This document shows, in pieces, positions 54,701 to 62,558 of a stretch of 64,000 nucleotides of DNA. Each line of letters opens with the position of its first letter. The first letter of the stretch is position 1. A program made the position numbers and the translations under genes. The notes beneath the pieces are model-generated. The model searched no databases. It saw nothing but the letters and a program-made list of their open reading frames with translations, and was not told the DNA's origin. The DNA is from PALSA-350 sp963794165 (GTDB lineage Bacteria; Acidobacteriota; Terriglobia; Terriglobales; Acidobacteriaceae). Location of the stretch: contig CAWCCT010000012.1 in the NCBI GenBank assembly GCA_963794165.1, forward strand, positions 992,001 to 1,056,000. Reading direction: 5' to 3'.

Positions 54701-55616
54701 TGATCCAGTTGGTGCCGCGATGCAAATATAAATTCCCGTGATAGTCGTTGGTGCCGGAGCTCGTGCTGAGGTCGATGTGCGCGCCGCTGGTCGACCCTTG
54801 CTGGGCATCGTACATGGAAGCGTTGACGCGCACCTCCTGGATGGTTTCAGGAGCAGGTGTCGGAAGCGAATTGCCGATAGAGAGGTAGACAGAGGAACTG
54901 GATTGGATGACGCCGCCGGCGCCGTCGTTCCCATTGCCTGTGCTCGAAACCACACGTGCGGACGTGACCTGGCTGGTGCTCTTGCCGTTGAACAGGTTAG
55001 TGGCGTCGACCCCGTTAAGCAGAAAGCTGTTGCTGGTATCCCGCTCACCGTTCGCCCAGATAGGAGCGTTGCCCAGGCCGGAGTTGACACCCGTGCCGCC
55101 GGGCAGCTCTGCATTCACACCAGGCGTGAGGATGGCGACACCCGTGAAGCTCCCCGTCGGCAACGGGATGGATTCGATCTGCGCCTTGTCTAGGACATAG
55201 CCGTTGGTGGTGTCGACAGCGTTGAGCAAGGGATTGACATCGACTTCAACCGAATCAGCCACCGCGCCCACAGCCAGGTTGCCCTGCAGCGATACGGTAC
55301 GATCGGCCTGCACCAGGATTCCGGGAACACGCTCCGTCGAGAACCCTTGCAACGTGAAGGTCACTGTGTATTTGCCGATCGGAAGATCATTGATCGCGTA
55401 GCTGCCTTGAGCGTTGCTACGCGCGGTGCGCTCCAGCTTGGTATCTTCCGATGTCGCCTTTATTTCCACCCCGGGAACAGCGCTCCCTCCAGGATCGACA
55501 ACGGTTCCTGTGATCCCGCCCAGTGTTTGTTGCGCCTGCAGTGTTCTGAACTGCAACAGGACGAGTGAAAGCAGGACGAGGAGCGACGTGAAAAGCCTTC
55601 TGGAACTTAGATACAT
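51705..55616 (-). CDS. Oar-type TonB-dependent receptor (second)
   Basis: A 1303-residue receptor. A signal peptide ends TLQAQ, then a Cna-B-like domain (GGITGTVVDPGGSAVPGVEI, to about residue 110), the plug with VDATNLFNGKSTSQ and ETIQEVRVNASMYDAQ, and a barrel ending IQMSLQLTF with terminal Phe. ATG 55616 has GCGAGG upstream; 55634 is possible. It is longer than the receptor at 12406, and the two share little beyond the domain order. It is a single gene with its own terminator. Its ligand is unknown. Confidence 0.88.
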   Translation of the reverse strand: MYLSSRRLFTSLLVLLSLVLLQFRTLQAQQTLGGITGTVVDPGGSAVPGVEIKATSEDTKLERTARSNAQGSYAINDLPIGKYTVTFTLQGFSTERVPGILVQADRTVSLQGNLAVGAVADSVEVDVNPLLNAVDTTNGYVLDKAQIESIPLPTGSFTGVAILTPGVNAELPGGTGVNSGLGNAPIWANGERDTSNSFLLNGVDATNLFNGKSTSQVTSARVVSSTGNGNDGAGGVIQSSSSVYLSIGNSLPTPAPETIQEVRVNASMYDAQQGSTSGAHIDLSTSSGTNDYHGNLYLHRGTNWINAAPFFFNQDDDVPAADKVPQLHRYTLGGTVGGPIIKDKLFGFLAYQHLHVSDAEIGDSFLDVPVGLTDDRSPQALAAITQAAEPGVPFSGSIDPVALALFNSPAVKGEPGKWLIPNAQNVTFTPTHSDNAFIPGAAYFIADQVVANVDYNATSKDTLALKYYYQNDPTTAPYAFSNVPGFDQRLAAGAQVFSINNTYLARSNLSTQETLGYIRERLFSTNQQAFGPSDIPGGSYPSASIDTFGSNYFPGVSIVHALGDYKLPGAPSDALNIGPNATSQGTNTGVYQNRLQPSGNAIWTRGKHAIGFGGSYSFTQLNTIDHRTNTGTVASTDLNQFMQGLVTTNYDFNVTTFLQGDANRYYRANELGLFLQDKFQVKPNLTLTAGIRYDWDGGLTEKYGRIFNFDPSLYSYITPTGPLPAGESAGSLGATQSGFVIAGNNKNGTQGISNTTLTGRQWGIAPRIGAAWEPTKFNNKVVIRAGTGIYYDRGELFSYFSPGYAIGEVTGGPFGVNQQVPFVTTQNCPTASLYQYYIPTCGGGTSGSLEFPYTNIQNPAPTNANASDFAAYLPNATSIINGGQPVSLGVYDRKNKLPYSINYTLDLQWQPRNDLAIEVGYVGKVGRHQVIPVPFNQPNIASPTAPLHSQNYSYGYTPLNADGSYLQLGDGTTALLNYEGGNIDLRVPYIGYAAESIDYKAAGVSAYNALQAHIEKRMSHGLQVGLSYTYSHALDEQSALGLFYNGNNPLNLRDGYASSDFDRTHVVNFNYVYQVRDFYGKSTLAGRFTNGWSIVGLTVLQSGQPYSVVDYTGAVGSLYYSVFDGITNPIVPLNYSQCSPKKAESTGYSGAFFTKGPALNPTCFYTPVVTASSSKFSAVPAGDTFETDFTTGQRNIFRQGSQKRADISLVKMTNITERVNLKYTFDVYNLTNTPSFDIPGNEVFQNENYNVTPNVGETVQPTGCMSDGSQTNTSFYNCPSGLGFISHTIGSPRQIQMSLQLTF

Positions 55617-55837
55617 CTTGGCTATGCCTCGCATGAGAGAGAAGCTGGGACCGGGATCTATTCTTCTTTATGCGACTACGGGGTCGGTGTAACCAGAAAG
55701 GTCACGACAGGGTGACAGCCCAAATCAACCCAGGGAAAGGAAATACAAGCAGTGTGTTGAGGATAGCCCAAAGTCGATTCTTGAGCCAAGCAAAATTGTT
55801 TCTTGAGGCTTTACAACGACAGATCAGAGGTAACCAC

Positions 55838-56218
55838 TCAGGGCAGTAACGACACGTGAGCAAAGACAATGCGCCACCCTTCAGGGAGACGGGCCCACGT
55901 CTGGCTCTGGCGGCCTCGTGTGACCCGGCCATTGACTTCCCGCTCAAAGGCCACCGTAATGCTGGCGAAGTCCGTGCCGAACGCGACAATATCGAGCCGT
56001 TCGATGGTTCGCGCCAAGTTAGCTGGGGAGCGCGCTTTGCGAAAGGCCTCAATCTCGTCGATGCCATACAGGCTCTCAGTGGGGCCATAGCGTATGACGT
56101 GGGGCGAGGCCCAGAACATGTTCAGCAGGGTCTCCACATCGTTCGTGACCAGGGCTTGCTCGTAGCGGGGATACAGCTCGCGCAGCTCGGCGATGGTGCC
56201 CGGATCGTTGATCGTCAT
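55838..56218 (-). CDS. hpxZ: HpxZ/AtzH-like protein (SnoaL fold)
   Basis: A 126-residue protein of the AtzH/HpxZ type. It contains ELRELYPRYEQALVTNDVETL, MFWASPHVIRYGPTESLYG and ARTIERLDIVAFGTDFASI, matching the Klebsiella oxalurate-catabolism protein HpxZ. AtzH is an amidase (1,3-dicarboxyurea formation and breakdown) in Pseudomonas cyanurate degradation; the role of HpxZ itself is not settled. It is the third gene of an operon, 5 bp after the acetamidase stop. ATG 56218 is chosen by the start of homology. No AtzE/HpxY or AtzG partner is adjacent; an amidase of that broad type is at 27275. Confidence 0.78.
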   Translation of the reverse strand: MTINDPGTIAELRELYPRYEQALVTNDVETLLNMFWASPHVIRYGPTESLYGIDEIEAFRKARSPANLARTIERLDIVAFGTDFASITVAFEREVNGRVTRGRQSQTWARLPEGWRIVFAHVSLLP

Positions 56219-56223
56219 GGAGG

Positions 56224-57162
56224 TCAAAACATCGACCTCCGGGGCAGCACGCATTTGGGCATGGCGGCGCTCACCGTGATCATTGGTTCGTTCACCACCT
56301 GGCTGATGCGCAGCTTCATCGCCACACTGCACAGCAGGTAGGCATGGACGGGGTCAAAGGACCAGCGGGAGATCAGCAGCTCCACCATGCGCTCGGTGGC
56401 GCCGCGGGCGGCCTGTAGTGCGTCCGCATTGGACTCGATTACGATCCATGCATCCGCGGGTGCGTCAGGGTTGAGCGATTCCGCTGACTCCAGCAACGGT
56501 CCGGAAAGTGGCCGCTGGCGGTGGATACGAAACCGCAGCGTCACCTCCGCCGGGCACTCGATGCCATTGATGCAGACTTCTCCATCGCCCTGAGCGGCGT
56601 GAGCGTCCCCGGCCGAAAACAGGGCACCAGGGTTAAATACAGGCAGGTAGAGCGTGGCTCCGGCGCAAAGCTGGCGCACGTCCATGTTGCCGCCGAAAGG
56701 TCCCGGGGGGCGGGTACGGAACTCGCCGTCTTCTGCCGGGGCAACGCCCATCACTCCACAGAAAGGACGCAGGGGCACCACGGCTGGACCCAGAGAACGG
56801 CTTACCTCAGGGTCGAGCGTCCAGTGAAAGAGATACGGCTCGCGAAACTGTTCCTTCAGGAAACCGAGCCCGGGGATCACGCTCGACCAACCCCAGCCCA
56901 GGTGCTGCACCTGCAGGACTTCAATTTCGAGCACATCGCCGGGCTCGGCGCCGTCGATCCAAATGGGGCCGGTAAGGGCATGAATCCTGCCCCGGTCAAT
57001 GGCCAGAAAGTCTTCCACGCTCGCGCTCGGGGTTATCTGACCGCCGGTGGCGTCGACGCAGCTCATGTGTACCGTGTCTCCGGAGGAGATCGTCAATCGT
57101 GGTTTGAGGGCGCGGTTCCAGCGCGAATGAGTGGGCTCAGCGGTCAACCGGTGTTCTGCCAT
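56224..57162 (-). CDS. Acetamidase/formamidase family protein
   Basis: A 312-residue member of the FmdA/AmdA family. It has SSGDTVHMSCVDATGGQI, PIWIDGAEPGDVLEIEVL, RPFCGVMGVAPA and GGNMDVRQLCAGATLYLPVF, then GDAHAAQGDGEVCINGIE, the family's conserved metal-site region with two His. It probably hydrolyses a short-chain amide such as formamide or acetamide to ammonia. It sits 7 bp after ridA and 5 bp before hpxZ, making a three-gene operon. The amide substrate may come from ring-opened purines (inference). Confidence 0.85.
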   Translation of the reverse strand: MAEHRLTAEPTHSRWNRALKPRLTISSGDTVHMSCVDATGGQITPSASVEDFLAIDRGRIHALTGPIWIDGAEPGDVLEIEVLQVQHLGWGWSSVIPGLGFLKEQFREPYLFHWTLDPEVSRSLGPAVVPLRPFCGVMGVAPAEDGEFRTRPPGPFGGNMDVRQLCAGATLYLPVFNPGALFSAGDAHAAQGDGEVCINGIECPAEVTLRFRIHRQRPLSGPLLESAESLNPDAPADAWIVIESNADALQAARGATERMVELLISRWSFDPVHAYLLCSVAMKLRISQVVNEPMITVSAAMPKCVLPRRSMF

Positions 57163-57169
57163 TGGTTTC

Positions 57170-57622
57170 TTATACCGCTACGATCATCTGCAGCTCAACC
57201 AGTGCATTGCGCGGCAAGGCGTTTACCCCGACAGCGGCGCGCACGTGGCGGCCCGCGTCTCCGAAGATCGCAACCAGAAGATCGGAAGCTCCGTTGATGA
57301 CCGCGGGTGAGTCGGGAAAGCCGGCCACGGCGTTCACGTACCCATTCACGCTGACAATCTGCTGTACCTTATCGAGCGATCCCAATGCGTTCTTCAGCAC
57401 CGCGAGCTGGGTCAGGACACAGGCGCGCGCCGCGGCGTAGCCGTCGGCTATGCTGCGATCGGCGCCGGCCGTTCCGGTGATCACCCCGTCGGCCTGGGTG
57501 GAAATCGCGCCCGCAAGATAGAGCAGACTTCCTACAGCTATCGCGGGGACGTAATTGCCTCCGGGCGCGGGTGGGCCCGGCAAAGTAATTCCCAGCTCTA
57601 ACAGCCGCTCCTCAGCACTCAT
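57170..57622 (-). CDS. RidA family protein
   Basis: A 150-residue Rid/YjgF protein. The N-terminal helix RLLELGITLP is followed by GNYVPAIAVGSLLYLAGAIS and the C-terminal DLLVAIFGDAGRHVRAAVGVNALPRNALVEL. The conserved arginine of the active site is present in HVRAAVGV. Rid proteins deaminate reactive enamines or imines; this subgroup often sits beside amide or ureide genes. ATG 57622 is chosen because the 42 residues ahead of it derive from the family-A repeat. It is the first gene of the operon ridA-acetamidase-hpxZ. Confidence 0.85.
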   Translation of the reverse strand: MSAEERLLELGITLPGPPAPGGNYVPAIAVGSLLYLAGAISTQADGVITGTAGADRSIADGYAAARACVLTQLAVLKNALGSLDKVQQIVSVNGYVNAVAGFPDSPAVINGASDLLVAIFGDAGRHVRAAVGVNALPRNALVELQMIVAV

Positions 57623-57678
57623 GTGTTTCTCTGGGTGCCGCAACGGCACTAAGGTTGAGGAGGGCTTTAGCCCCTGAG

Positions 57679-57871
57679 GCCTCTGGTTCTCTGACGAAGG
57701 CCGGGTGCCCCACATCTCGCTCGTTTTTTGCGAGATGTGGGATACCACTGCACCTTCCCTCTGTCTCTCGACTCACCCGACGTATTGAGCGGTCAACATT
57801 GGTGGTATCCCACATCTCGCAAAAAACGAGCGAGATGTGGGGCACCCGGCCTTCGTCAGGGAACCAGAGGC
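57679..57871. repeat. Repeat family A, full copy
   Basis: A near-identical inverted pair to 31315-31508, with outer ends GCCTCTGGTTCTCTGACGAAGG and the reverse. It lies just upstream of ridA, so its hairpins are near that promoter. A short palindrome CGGCACGGCTTAAGCCGTGC follows at about 57930. Confidence 0.9.
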
Positions 57872-58008
57872 ACTCGGACTGGCAGTTCTCACGCACAATC
57901 TTTAGCCGCGTAGTTGGCTTCGCATTTTCGGCACGGCTTAAGCCGTGCCCTTCGTGCAGTTTCTCTTCGCATGTGTTCGTAATCTATATCACTTGTTAGT
58001 ATGAGCCA

Positions 58009-58833
58009 ATGAAACGAGTGGTTGCCGCTCTCTTTATCTCCGCCAGCTTATTCCTTGGCGCGCAGATGCACAGTCCACTCTTACACTCGACGCGGCAGTT
58101 GCCGACCGACCTGGAGGTGAGCACAGGCCAATTCATCTCCTACCAGGAACTGCTGCGCCTGCCCCAGGTCAACTTCACCAACTCCGATGACAATTTTCAC
58201 GTGCCCGCCCAGCTCAGCGGCGTTTCTCTTGATGAGCTGCGGCGTTTATTTGATCCCCAGGGAGACATGGTGGTGGCCATATGCGCAGACGGCTATCGCA
58301 GCAATTACGCAGCAAGCTATCTGGCGGCACACCATCCCGTCCTGGTGCTGACGATCGATGGCAAGGGGCAGCAGGATTGGCCGAAAACGCACGACGGTGC
58401 TGAGCTGGGACCCTATGTGATTTCCAACCCAAGCTTTGTGCCGTCTTTCAAAGTGCTTTCCTACAGCGACGAAGCACACATTCCTTTTCAGGTCGTGCGG
58501 CTTGAGTTCCGTAGCGAGGCGCAGGTCTTCGGCGCCATTACCCCGCACGGGGCCTTCGCTCCCGGGTCACCGGTGATGGACGGATATAGAATCGCGCAGC
58601 AGAATTGCTACCGCTGTCACAACATGGGTGCCGAGGGTGGCACCATGGCAGGAATTCCTTGGCCCGTGATTGGCGGTTTGGCTAAGAGTAGTCCAGAATT
58701 CTTTGCCAAGTATGTGCGTAATCCGCAGGCGTTGAATCCGCGCAGCAGAATGGAAGGCAGTCCCGGGTATGACGACCAAACCATCGCTGCTTTGCAGGCC
58801 TACTTTGTTACTTTTGCTGCTGGGGGACATTGA
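58009..58833 (+). CDS. Exported c-type cytochrome with SUOX-like domain
   Basis: A 274-residue exported protein with an N-terminal hydrophobic signal (VVAALFISASLFLG). Residues about 35-150 resemble the molybdopterin-binding domain of sulfite oxidases in part: SGVSLDELRRLFDP, MVVAICADGYRSNYAASYL. The conserved cysteine that binds molybdenum is not apparent there, so cofactor binding is doubtful. The C-terminal part carries one heme site, CYRCH (Cys200, Cys203, His204), with a downstream Met in SRMEGSPGYDDQTI that could be the axial ligand. It would transfer electrons in the periplasm. It overlaps the next gene by a TGATG stop/start. Confidence 0.78.
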   Translation: MKRVVAALFISASLFLGAQMHSPLLHSTRQLPTDLEVSTGQFISYQELLRLPQVNFTNSDDNFHVPAQLSGVSLDELRRLFDPQGDMVVAICADGYRSNYAASYLAAHHPVLVLTIDGKGQQDWPKTHDGAELGPYVISNPSFVPSFKVLSYSDEAHIPFQVVRLEFRSEAQVFGAITPHGAFAPGSPVMDGYRIAQQNCYRCHNMGAEGGTMAGIPWPVIGGLAKSSPEFFAKYVRNPQALNPRSRMEGSPGYDDQTIAALQAYFVTFAAGGH

Positions 58834-59330
58834 TGACCATTCGTGCCTCAAAGGCGCTGCTTCTTCTCGCGCTTGGTTTCTACTACGCACTGGTGGTGTT
58901 TAACAACACCAACGACTACAACTCCAACCTGACATTCGTGCGTCACGTTTTATTGATGGACACCACGCACCCAGGAAACAACGGTATGTGGCGCGCCATT
59001 CACGTGTCCTCGGTTCCGTGGGCGTTCTTTGTATCCATTGTGATTTATGAGATTGTGATCACTGTCCTCTGCTTGTGGGCAGGATTTCGCCTGATACGGA
59101 ATCTGCGCTCCAGTGCGTCCACTTTCAACGCCGCCAAGAAGCTGGGTGTGGTGGCTCTGACGCTGAGCCTGCTTATGTGGTTGTCGGCTTTTTTGAGCGT
59201 GGGCAATGAGTGGTTTTTGATGTGGCAGTCCAAGCTATGGACCGGGGAACAGGTCGCCGATCACATGTTCGCGGTTGTGGGGATTATCCTGCTTTACCTG
59301 GTGATGCCTGATATGGAAGGCCAAGCTTAA
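58833..59330 (+). CDS. DUF2165 family membrane protein
   Basis: A 165-residue protein with four predicted transmembrane helices and the DUF2165 pattern: ALVVFNNTNDYNSNLTFVRHVLLMD, then WRAIHVSSVPWAF and GNEWFLMWQS. DUF2165 is a predicted small integral membrane protein of unknown function. The ATG at 58833 overlaps the stop of the cytochrome gene by one base, so the two are coupled and the pair may form a membrane-bound electron-transfer unit (inference). GGGGGAC stands before the start. Confidence 0.75.
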   Translation: MTIRASKALLLLALGFYYALVVFNNTNDYNSNLTFVRHVLLMDTTHPGNNGMWRAIHVSSVPWAFFVSIVIYEIVITVLCLWAGFRLIRNLRSSASTFNAAKKLGVVALTLSLLMWLSAFLSVGNEWFLMWQSKLWTGEQVADHMFAVVGIILLYLVMPDMEGQA

Positions 59331-59359
59331 TTGGGCCGAGAGCGGGACCTGCGGTTCGC

Positions 59360-60601
59360 TCAGGTGTCAAGCAAGGACAACTTGGCCAGCGTGGACGCGA
59401 GTACTTTGGCTCCATCCTCTAAGGCTTGCGGTGCGGAATATTCGTCCGGGCGATGACTAACTCCGCCGCGGCAAGGGATGAATATCATCCCTACCGGGGC
59501 AATCCGGGCCATGAACAAAGAGTCGTGGTAGGCGCGGCTGACCATTTTTCTGTAGGTGAGTCCATTTTCTTCAGCCGCTTCCACCGCAGCCTCGATGATG
59601 CGCGGAGAGCATGTTGCCGGAGCATCCGCATTGATCCTGGTAACGATTACCTCCAGGTTTCGCTCCGCAGCCACGCGCGCACAAGCCTGCTCGATTTCGC
59701 GCAATACGCCGTTCCGGCGCTGCTCGTCGGTGTCGCGGATATCAACTTCCATCTCCACCCGGCTGGGAATACTGTTCGCTGCTCCGGGAAAGATGTGGCA
59801 CTTGCCTACGGTAGCGCAAGTGTCCACCGAGCCGGTGGCGAGCGCGCGCTCTTCAGCGGCCAACACCATCTCCGCCGCGGCGCAGAAAGCATCCTTGCGG
59901 TCGTGCATCATGACGCCTCCGGCGTGACCTCCCTCGCCCTCCACAGTGATACGCAATGCAGCGGGCGCGGCGATGCTGGTGACAATGCCGACGGCTAGAC
60001 CCTTCTTCTCCAGCAGCGGCCCCTGCTCGATATGCAGTTCGACAAAGGCGGCATAGTAGCCATCCTGGAGACGCACCTGGTCGAGAGAGCCATGGAAGCC
60101 GGCTGCCGCTCGCAGTTGTTCCAGCGTGTGACCTTCTGAATCTTTCAAGTGGGTGTCCGCGGCGTTATCCAGACCGCCGCTCAGCATCCTGCTACCCAGG
60201 CAACCCAGGCCGAAACGCGTCGGCTCCTCCGCGGTAAAGAGCAGGAGCTCGATCGAGCGCTGCGGCGTAAAGCCACTCTGCTGCAACGCGCGGATCGCCT
60301 GCAGGCCGCCCAGCACGCCGACGGTGCCATCAAATTTGCCGGAGTGAGGAATAGCGTCGATATGCGAGCCGGTGCCTATGGCAGCAAGCTGGGGCTGGGC
60401 GCCGGTCCAACGGGCGAACATGTTGCCTACCGCGTCTTCGCGTACCGACAACCCGGCACCGTGGCATTGGGACTTTAGCCACGTGCGCGCTTGCTGGTCC
60501 GCCTCTGCAAACACCAGACGGGAAATGCCAGGTGGAGTGCCATCAGTAAACGCGGCCAGCGTCTCCAGGTCAGAAATGAACCGATCGCGATCAATGTGCA
60601 T
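59360..60601 (-). CDS. M20-family amidohydrolase, likely ureidoglycolate or carbamoyl-amino-acid hydrolase
   Basis: A 413-residue binuclear zinc amidohydrolase of the AllC/HyuC/UAH group. It has GTGSHIDAIPHSGKFDGTVGVLGG with the metal His and Asp near 80-91, TAEEPTRFG with Glu near 127, ELHIEQGPLLE near 195 and CRGGVSHRPDEYS near the end. It is clearly a paralogue of the AllC at 61321, yet it follows AllE in the same operon. In plants a homologous enzyme, ureidoglycolate amidohydrolase, works directly after the AllE equivalent. That position suggests it finishes the pathway to glyoxylate, ammonia and CO2. N-carbamoyl-L-amino acid hydrolase is the alternative. The start overlaps the allE stop by 11 bp. 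Confidence 0.8.
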   Translation of the reverse strand: MHIDRDRFISDLETLAAFTDGTPPGISRLVFAEADQQARTWLKSQCHGAGLSVREDAVGNMFARWTGAQPQLAAIGTGSHIDAIPHSGKFDGTVGVLGGLQAIRALQQSGFTPQRSIELLLFTAEEPTRFGLGCLGSRMLSGGLDNAADTHLKDSEGHTLEQLRAAAGFHGSLDQVRLQDGYYAAFVELHIEQGPLLEKKGLAVGIVTSIAAPAALRITVEGEGGHAGGVMMHDRKDAFCAAAEMVLAAEERALATGSVDTCATVGKCHIFPGAANSIPSRVEMEVDIRDTDEQRRNGVLREIEQACARVAAERNLEVIVTRINADAPATCSPRIIEAAVEAAEENGLTYRKMVSRAYHDSLFMARIAPVGMIFIPCRGGVSHRPDEYSAPQALEDGAKVLASTLAKLSLLDT

Positions 60602-61328
60602 GCGGGTGCCGATTCCAGTCTTTGTAGATAAGATACTTGGCCGCTGTTTTGCCCAGGGCGCCGAACCACTGCGGGCAATAGGGCGCCATCCAGATGAAAT
60701 CCCCCGCCTGGACCGAGTACCAGGAGTTTCCAAGGCGGTAGATGCCGCCACCTTCCAGCATCAGCAACCCGTGCTCCATCACGTGAATCTCGACCAAGGC
60801 GAGGGCGGCGCCAGGCTGGTAAGTCATGGTGTTCACGGCGTAGTCCAGGCCGGGCAGGGTGGGCAACAACTGTTTTACTTGGAGTGCGCTGTCGCCGCCC
60901 AGGGGCTGCGACTCGACGTCCTGTTCCCGTCCGAAATACGCGGGCGCAGGGGCATCGCCGGGCAGCGAAATTGGCGGCTTCTCAATCACCGCAACGCGGC
61001 TCTTGCCCGGCGCCTGCACCGTATGCTGCTGGTTGGCAGGCACGTGCGCATATTCGCCCGGACCAAGCTGACGCGTCTGACCATCGAGTGCGACGGAAAT
61101 GGCGCCCTCGAGCACGTAGAGAAAACGCTGCCCATGTGCAGTCCCCAGCGAACCCCCGGGTTCAAATTCGGCGGTGTACTGGGTGAAAGCGGCTCCCAGC
61201 GCGGGCGCGGCGTGAACAATCACTGTTACTGATACGTACCCGGGCAGCGGAATGCCTACAAAGGTATCCGGCGTCTGCAGCAGGTGGGTGGGTTGGCGAT
61301 CGCTGCGGGTATGTCCGAGGTTATGCAT
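60591..61328 (-). CDS. allE: (S)-Ureidoglycine aminohydrolase
   Basis: A 245-residue bicupin of the AllE/YlbA/UGlyAH family. The first cupin has FTQYTAEFEPGGSLG and GQRFLYVLEGAISVAL; the second has NTMTYQPGAALALVEIHVMEHG with the metal-binding Glu, His and Gln-like residues of this family, and LLMLEGGGIYRLG. It converts (S)-ureidoglycine to (S)-ureidoglycolate, releasing ammonia. It overlaps allC by 8 bp upstream and the second M20 enzyme by 11 bp downstream. Confidence is high from motif order and context together. Confidence 0.9.
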   Translation of the reverse strand: MHNLGHTRSDRQPTHLLQTPDTFVGIPLPGYVSVTVIVHAAPALGAAFTQYTAEFEPGGSLGTAHGQRFLYVLEGAISVALDGQTRQLGPGEYAHVPANQQHTVQAPGKSRVAVIEKPPISLPGDAPAPAYFGREQDVESQPLGGDSALQVKQLLPTLPGLDYAVNTMTYQPGAALALVEIHVMEHGLLMLEGGGIYRLGNSWYSVQAGDFIWMAPYCPQWFGALGKTAAKYLIYKDWNRHPHAH

Positions 61329-62544
61329 GCGGAATCAGGTGTTCCTTCGTTAGGAGACGCAAAAATGCAGAACCGGCAGCCAGCGCATTTTCCACATCCT
61401 GGGGACGAACCGATTCTTCGGGATGATGGCTTACGCCTCCGGGGCTGCGCAGAAAGATCATCGTGCTGGGAACGCGCTCCTGCAAAATCATGCTATCGTG
61501 ACCGGCGCCGCTGACCATGGAGAGCGGTCTAACCCCGATGCCGCGAATAGCATCTGCCGCCAGCTCGCACATACCGGGATCCATGGCCACCGCGAGCTGA
61601 TCCATGAGCATTTTACTTGCAACGGTAAGGCCGCGCCGCGCCGCGATCGCCGCCGCCTGGGCAAGCAGGCTTTCCACGGCCCGGTGACGAGTGGCGTCAT
61701 CTGCGTGTCGAACGTCGAGACTGGCGCGCAACTGCCCGGCGACTATATTTCCCGCGCCGGGGTGGGTGCGCAGATCGCCGACGGTGGCCACGAGGCCCGG
61801 CGTATCGAGAGCCCGCCGCTCCACTTCGATTACCCACTCCGCCGCGCCCGCTACCGCATCCTGGCGCAGCCGCATCGGCGTCGTGCCCGCGTGGCTAGCC
61901 CGGCCGGTGAAGGTGATTTCTGCGCGGGTCTGGCCGGCAATTGCATGCACCACGCCGAGCGATAAGTCTTCGCTTTCGAGCAAAATGCCCTGCTCGATGT
62001 GGAACTCGAGGAACGCGGCTACCTCGGCGCCTACCTGGCAGTCCTGGATCTTTCGCGGATCTAATCCGAACGAGGTCAATGCCTGGGCAATCGAAATTCC
62101 TTCACCATCCTGGGTGGTCAGCAAATCAGAATCGAGGCGCCCAACTAAGGCCCGGCTGCCGATGAAGGGAAGGTGGAAACGCACACCTTCTTCTTCTGAA
62201 AAACCGACCAGTTCGATGGCAAACGGCAGCCGTTCTCCATTCAGGGACTCGACCAGGGCCAGCCCCAGCATCACGCCCAGCACACCATCGAAGGCGCCGC
62301 TATTGGGCACCGTGTCCAGATGAGAGCCGATCATCAGGGTTGTACTCGAGGTGCCAGGATAGCGCCCGCGAAGGTTGCCCGCTGCATCGGTTATCACTGT
62401 CATGCCTGCGGCTTCCATCCACCCTTGCACGGCCTGCATGCAGTCGCGCATGGCTGGGGAAAGAAAAGTACGTTTGGTGTGGCCCGGATCTTCGCTGAAT
62501 TCGGCGAGGTCGCGACACCGGGCAATGACTTGGTCAGCGCCCAT
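61321..62544 (-). CDS. allC: Allantoate amidohydrolase
   Basis: A 407-residue M20-family enzyme with the metal ligands of allantoate amidohydrolases: GSHLDTVPNSGAFDGVLGVM near 75-94, GFSEEEGVRF near 123, FLEFHIEQGILLE near 190 and GGVSHHPEES near 385. The GRASHAGTTPM segment is the substrate-proximal loop typical of AllC. It hydrolyses allantoate to ureidoglycine, CO2 and ammonia in the cytoplasm. ATG 62544 is preferred; the frame from 62562 begins with TTG. It is the first gene after the family-A/B repeat that separates it from the uricase gene. Confidence 0.88.
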   Translation of the reverse strand: MGADQVIARCRDLAEFSEDPGHTKRTFLSPAMRDCMQAVQGWMEAAGMTVITDAAGNLRGRYPGTSSTTLMIGSHLDTVPNSGAFDGVLGVMLGLALVESLNGERLPFAIELVGFSEEEGVRFHLPFIGSRALVGRLDSDLLTTQDGEGISIAQALTSFGLDPRKIQDCQVGAEVAAFLEFHIEQGILLESEDLSLGVVHAIAGQTRAEITFTGRASHAGTTPMRLRQDAVAGAAEWVIEVERRALDTPGLVATVGDLRTHPGAGNIVAGQLRASLDVRHADDATRHRAVESLLAQAAAIAARRGLTVASKMLMDQLAVAMDPGMCELAADAIRGIGVRPLSMVSGAGHDSMILQERVPSTMIFLRSPGGVSHHPEESVRPQDVENALAAGSAFLRLLTKEHLIPHA

Positions 62545-62558
62545 AGCTGACCGTCCTG

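Noticed and set aside
57728..57913. Small open frames with peptides such as MWGTRPSS inside family-A repeats
   Set aside because: They derive from repeat sequence, recur at each copy in either orientation, and have no ribosome sites of their own.
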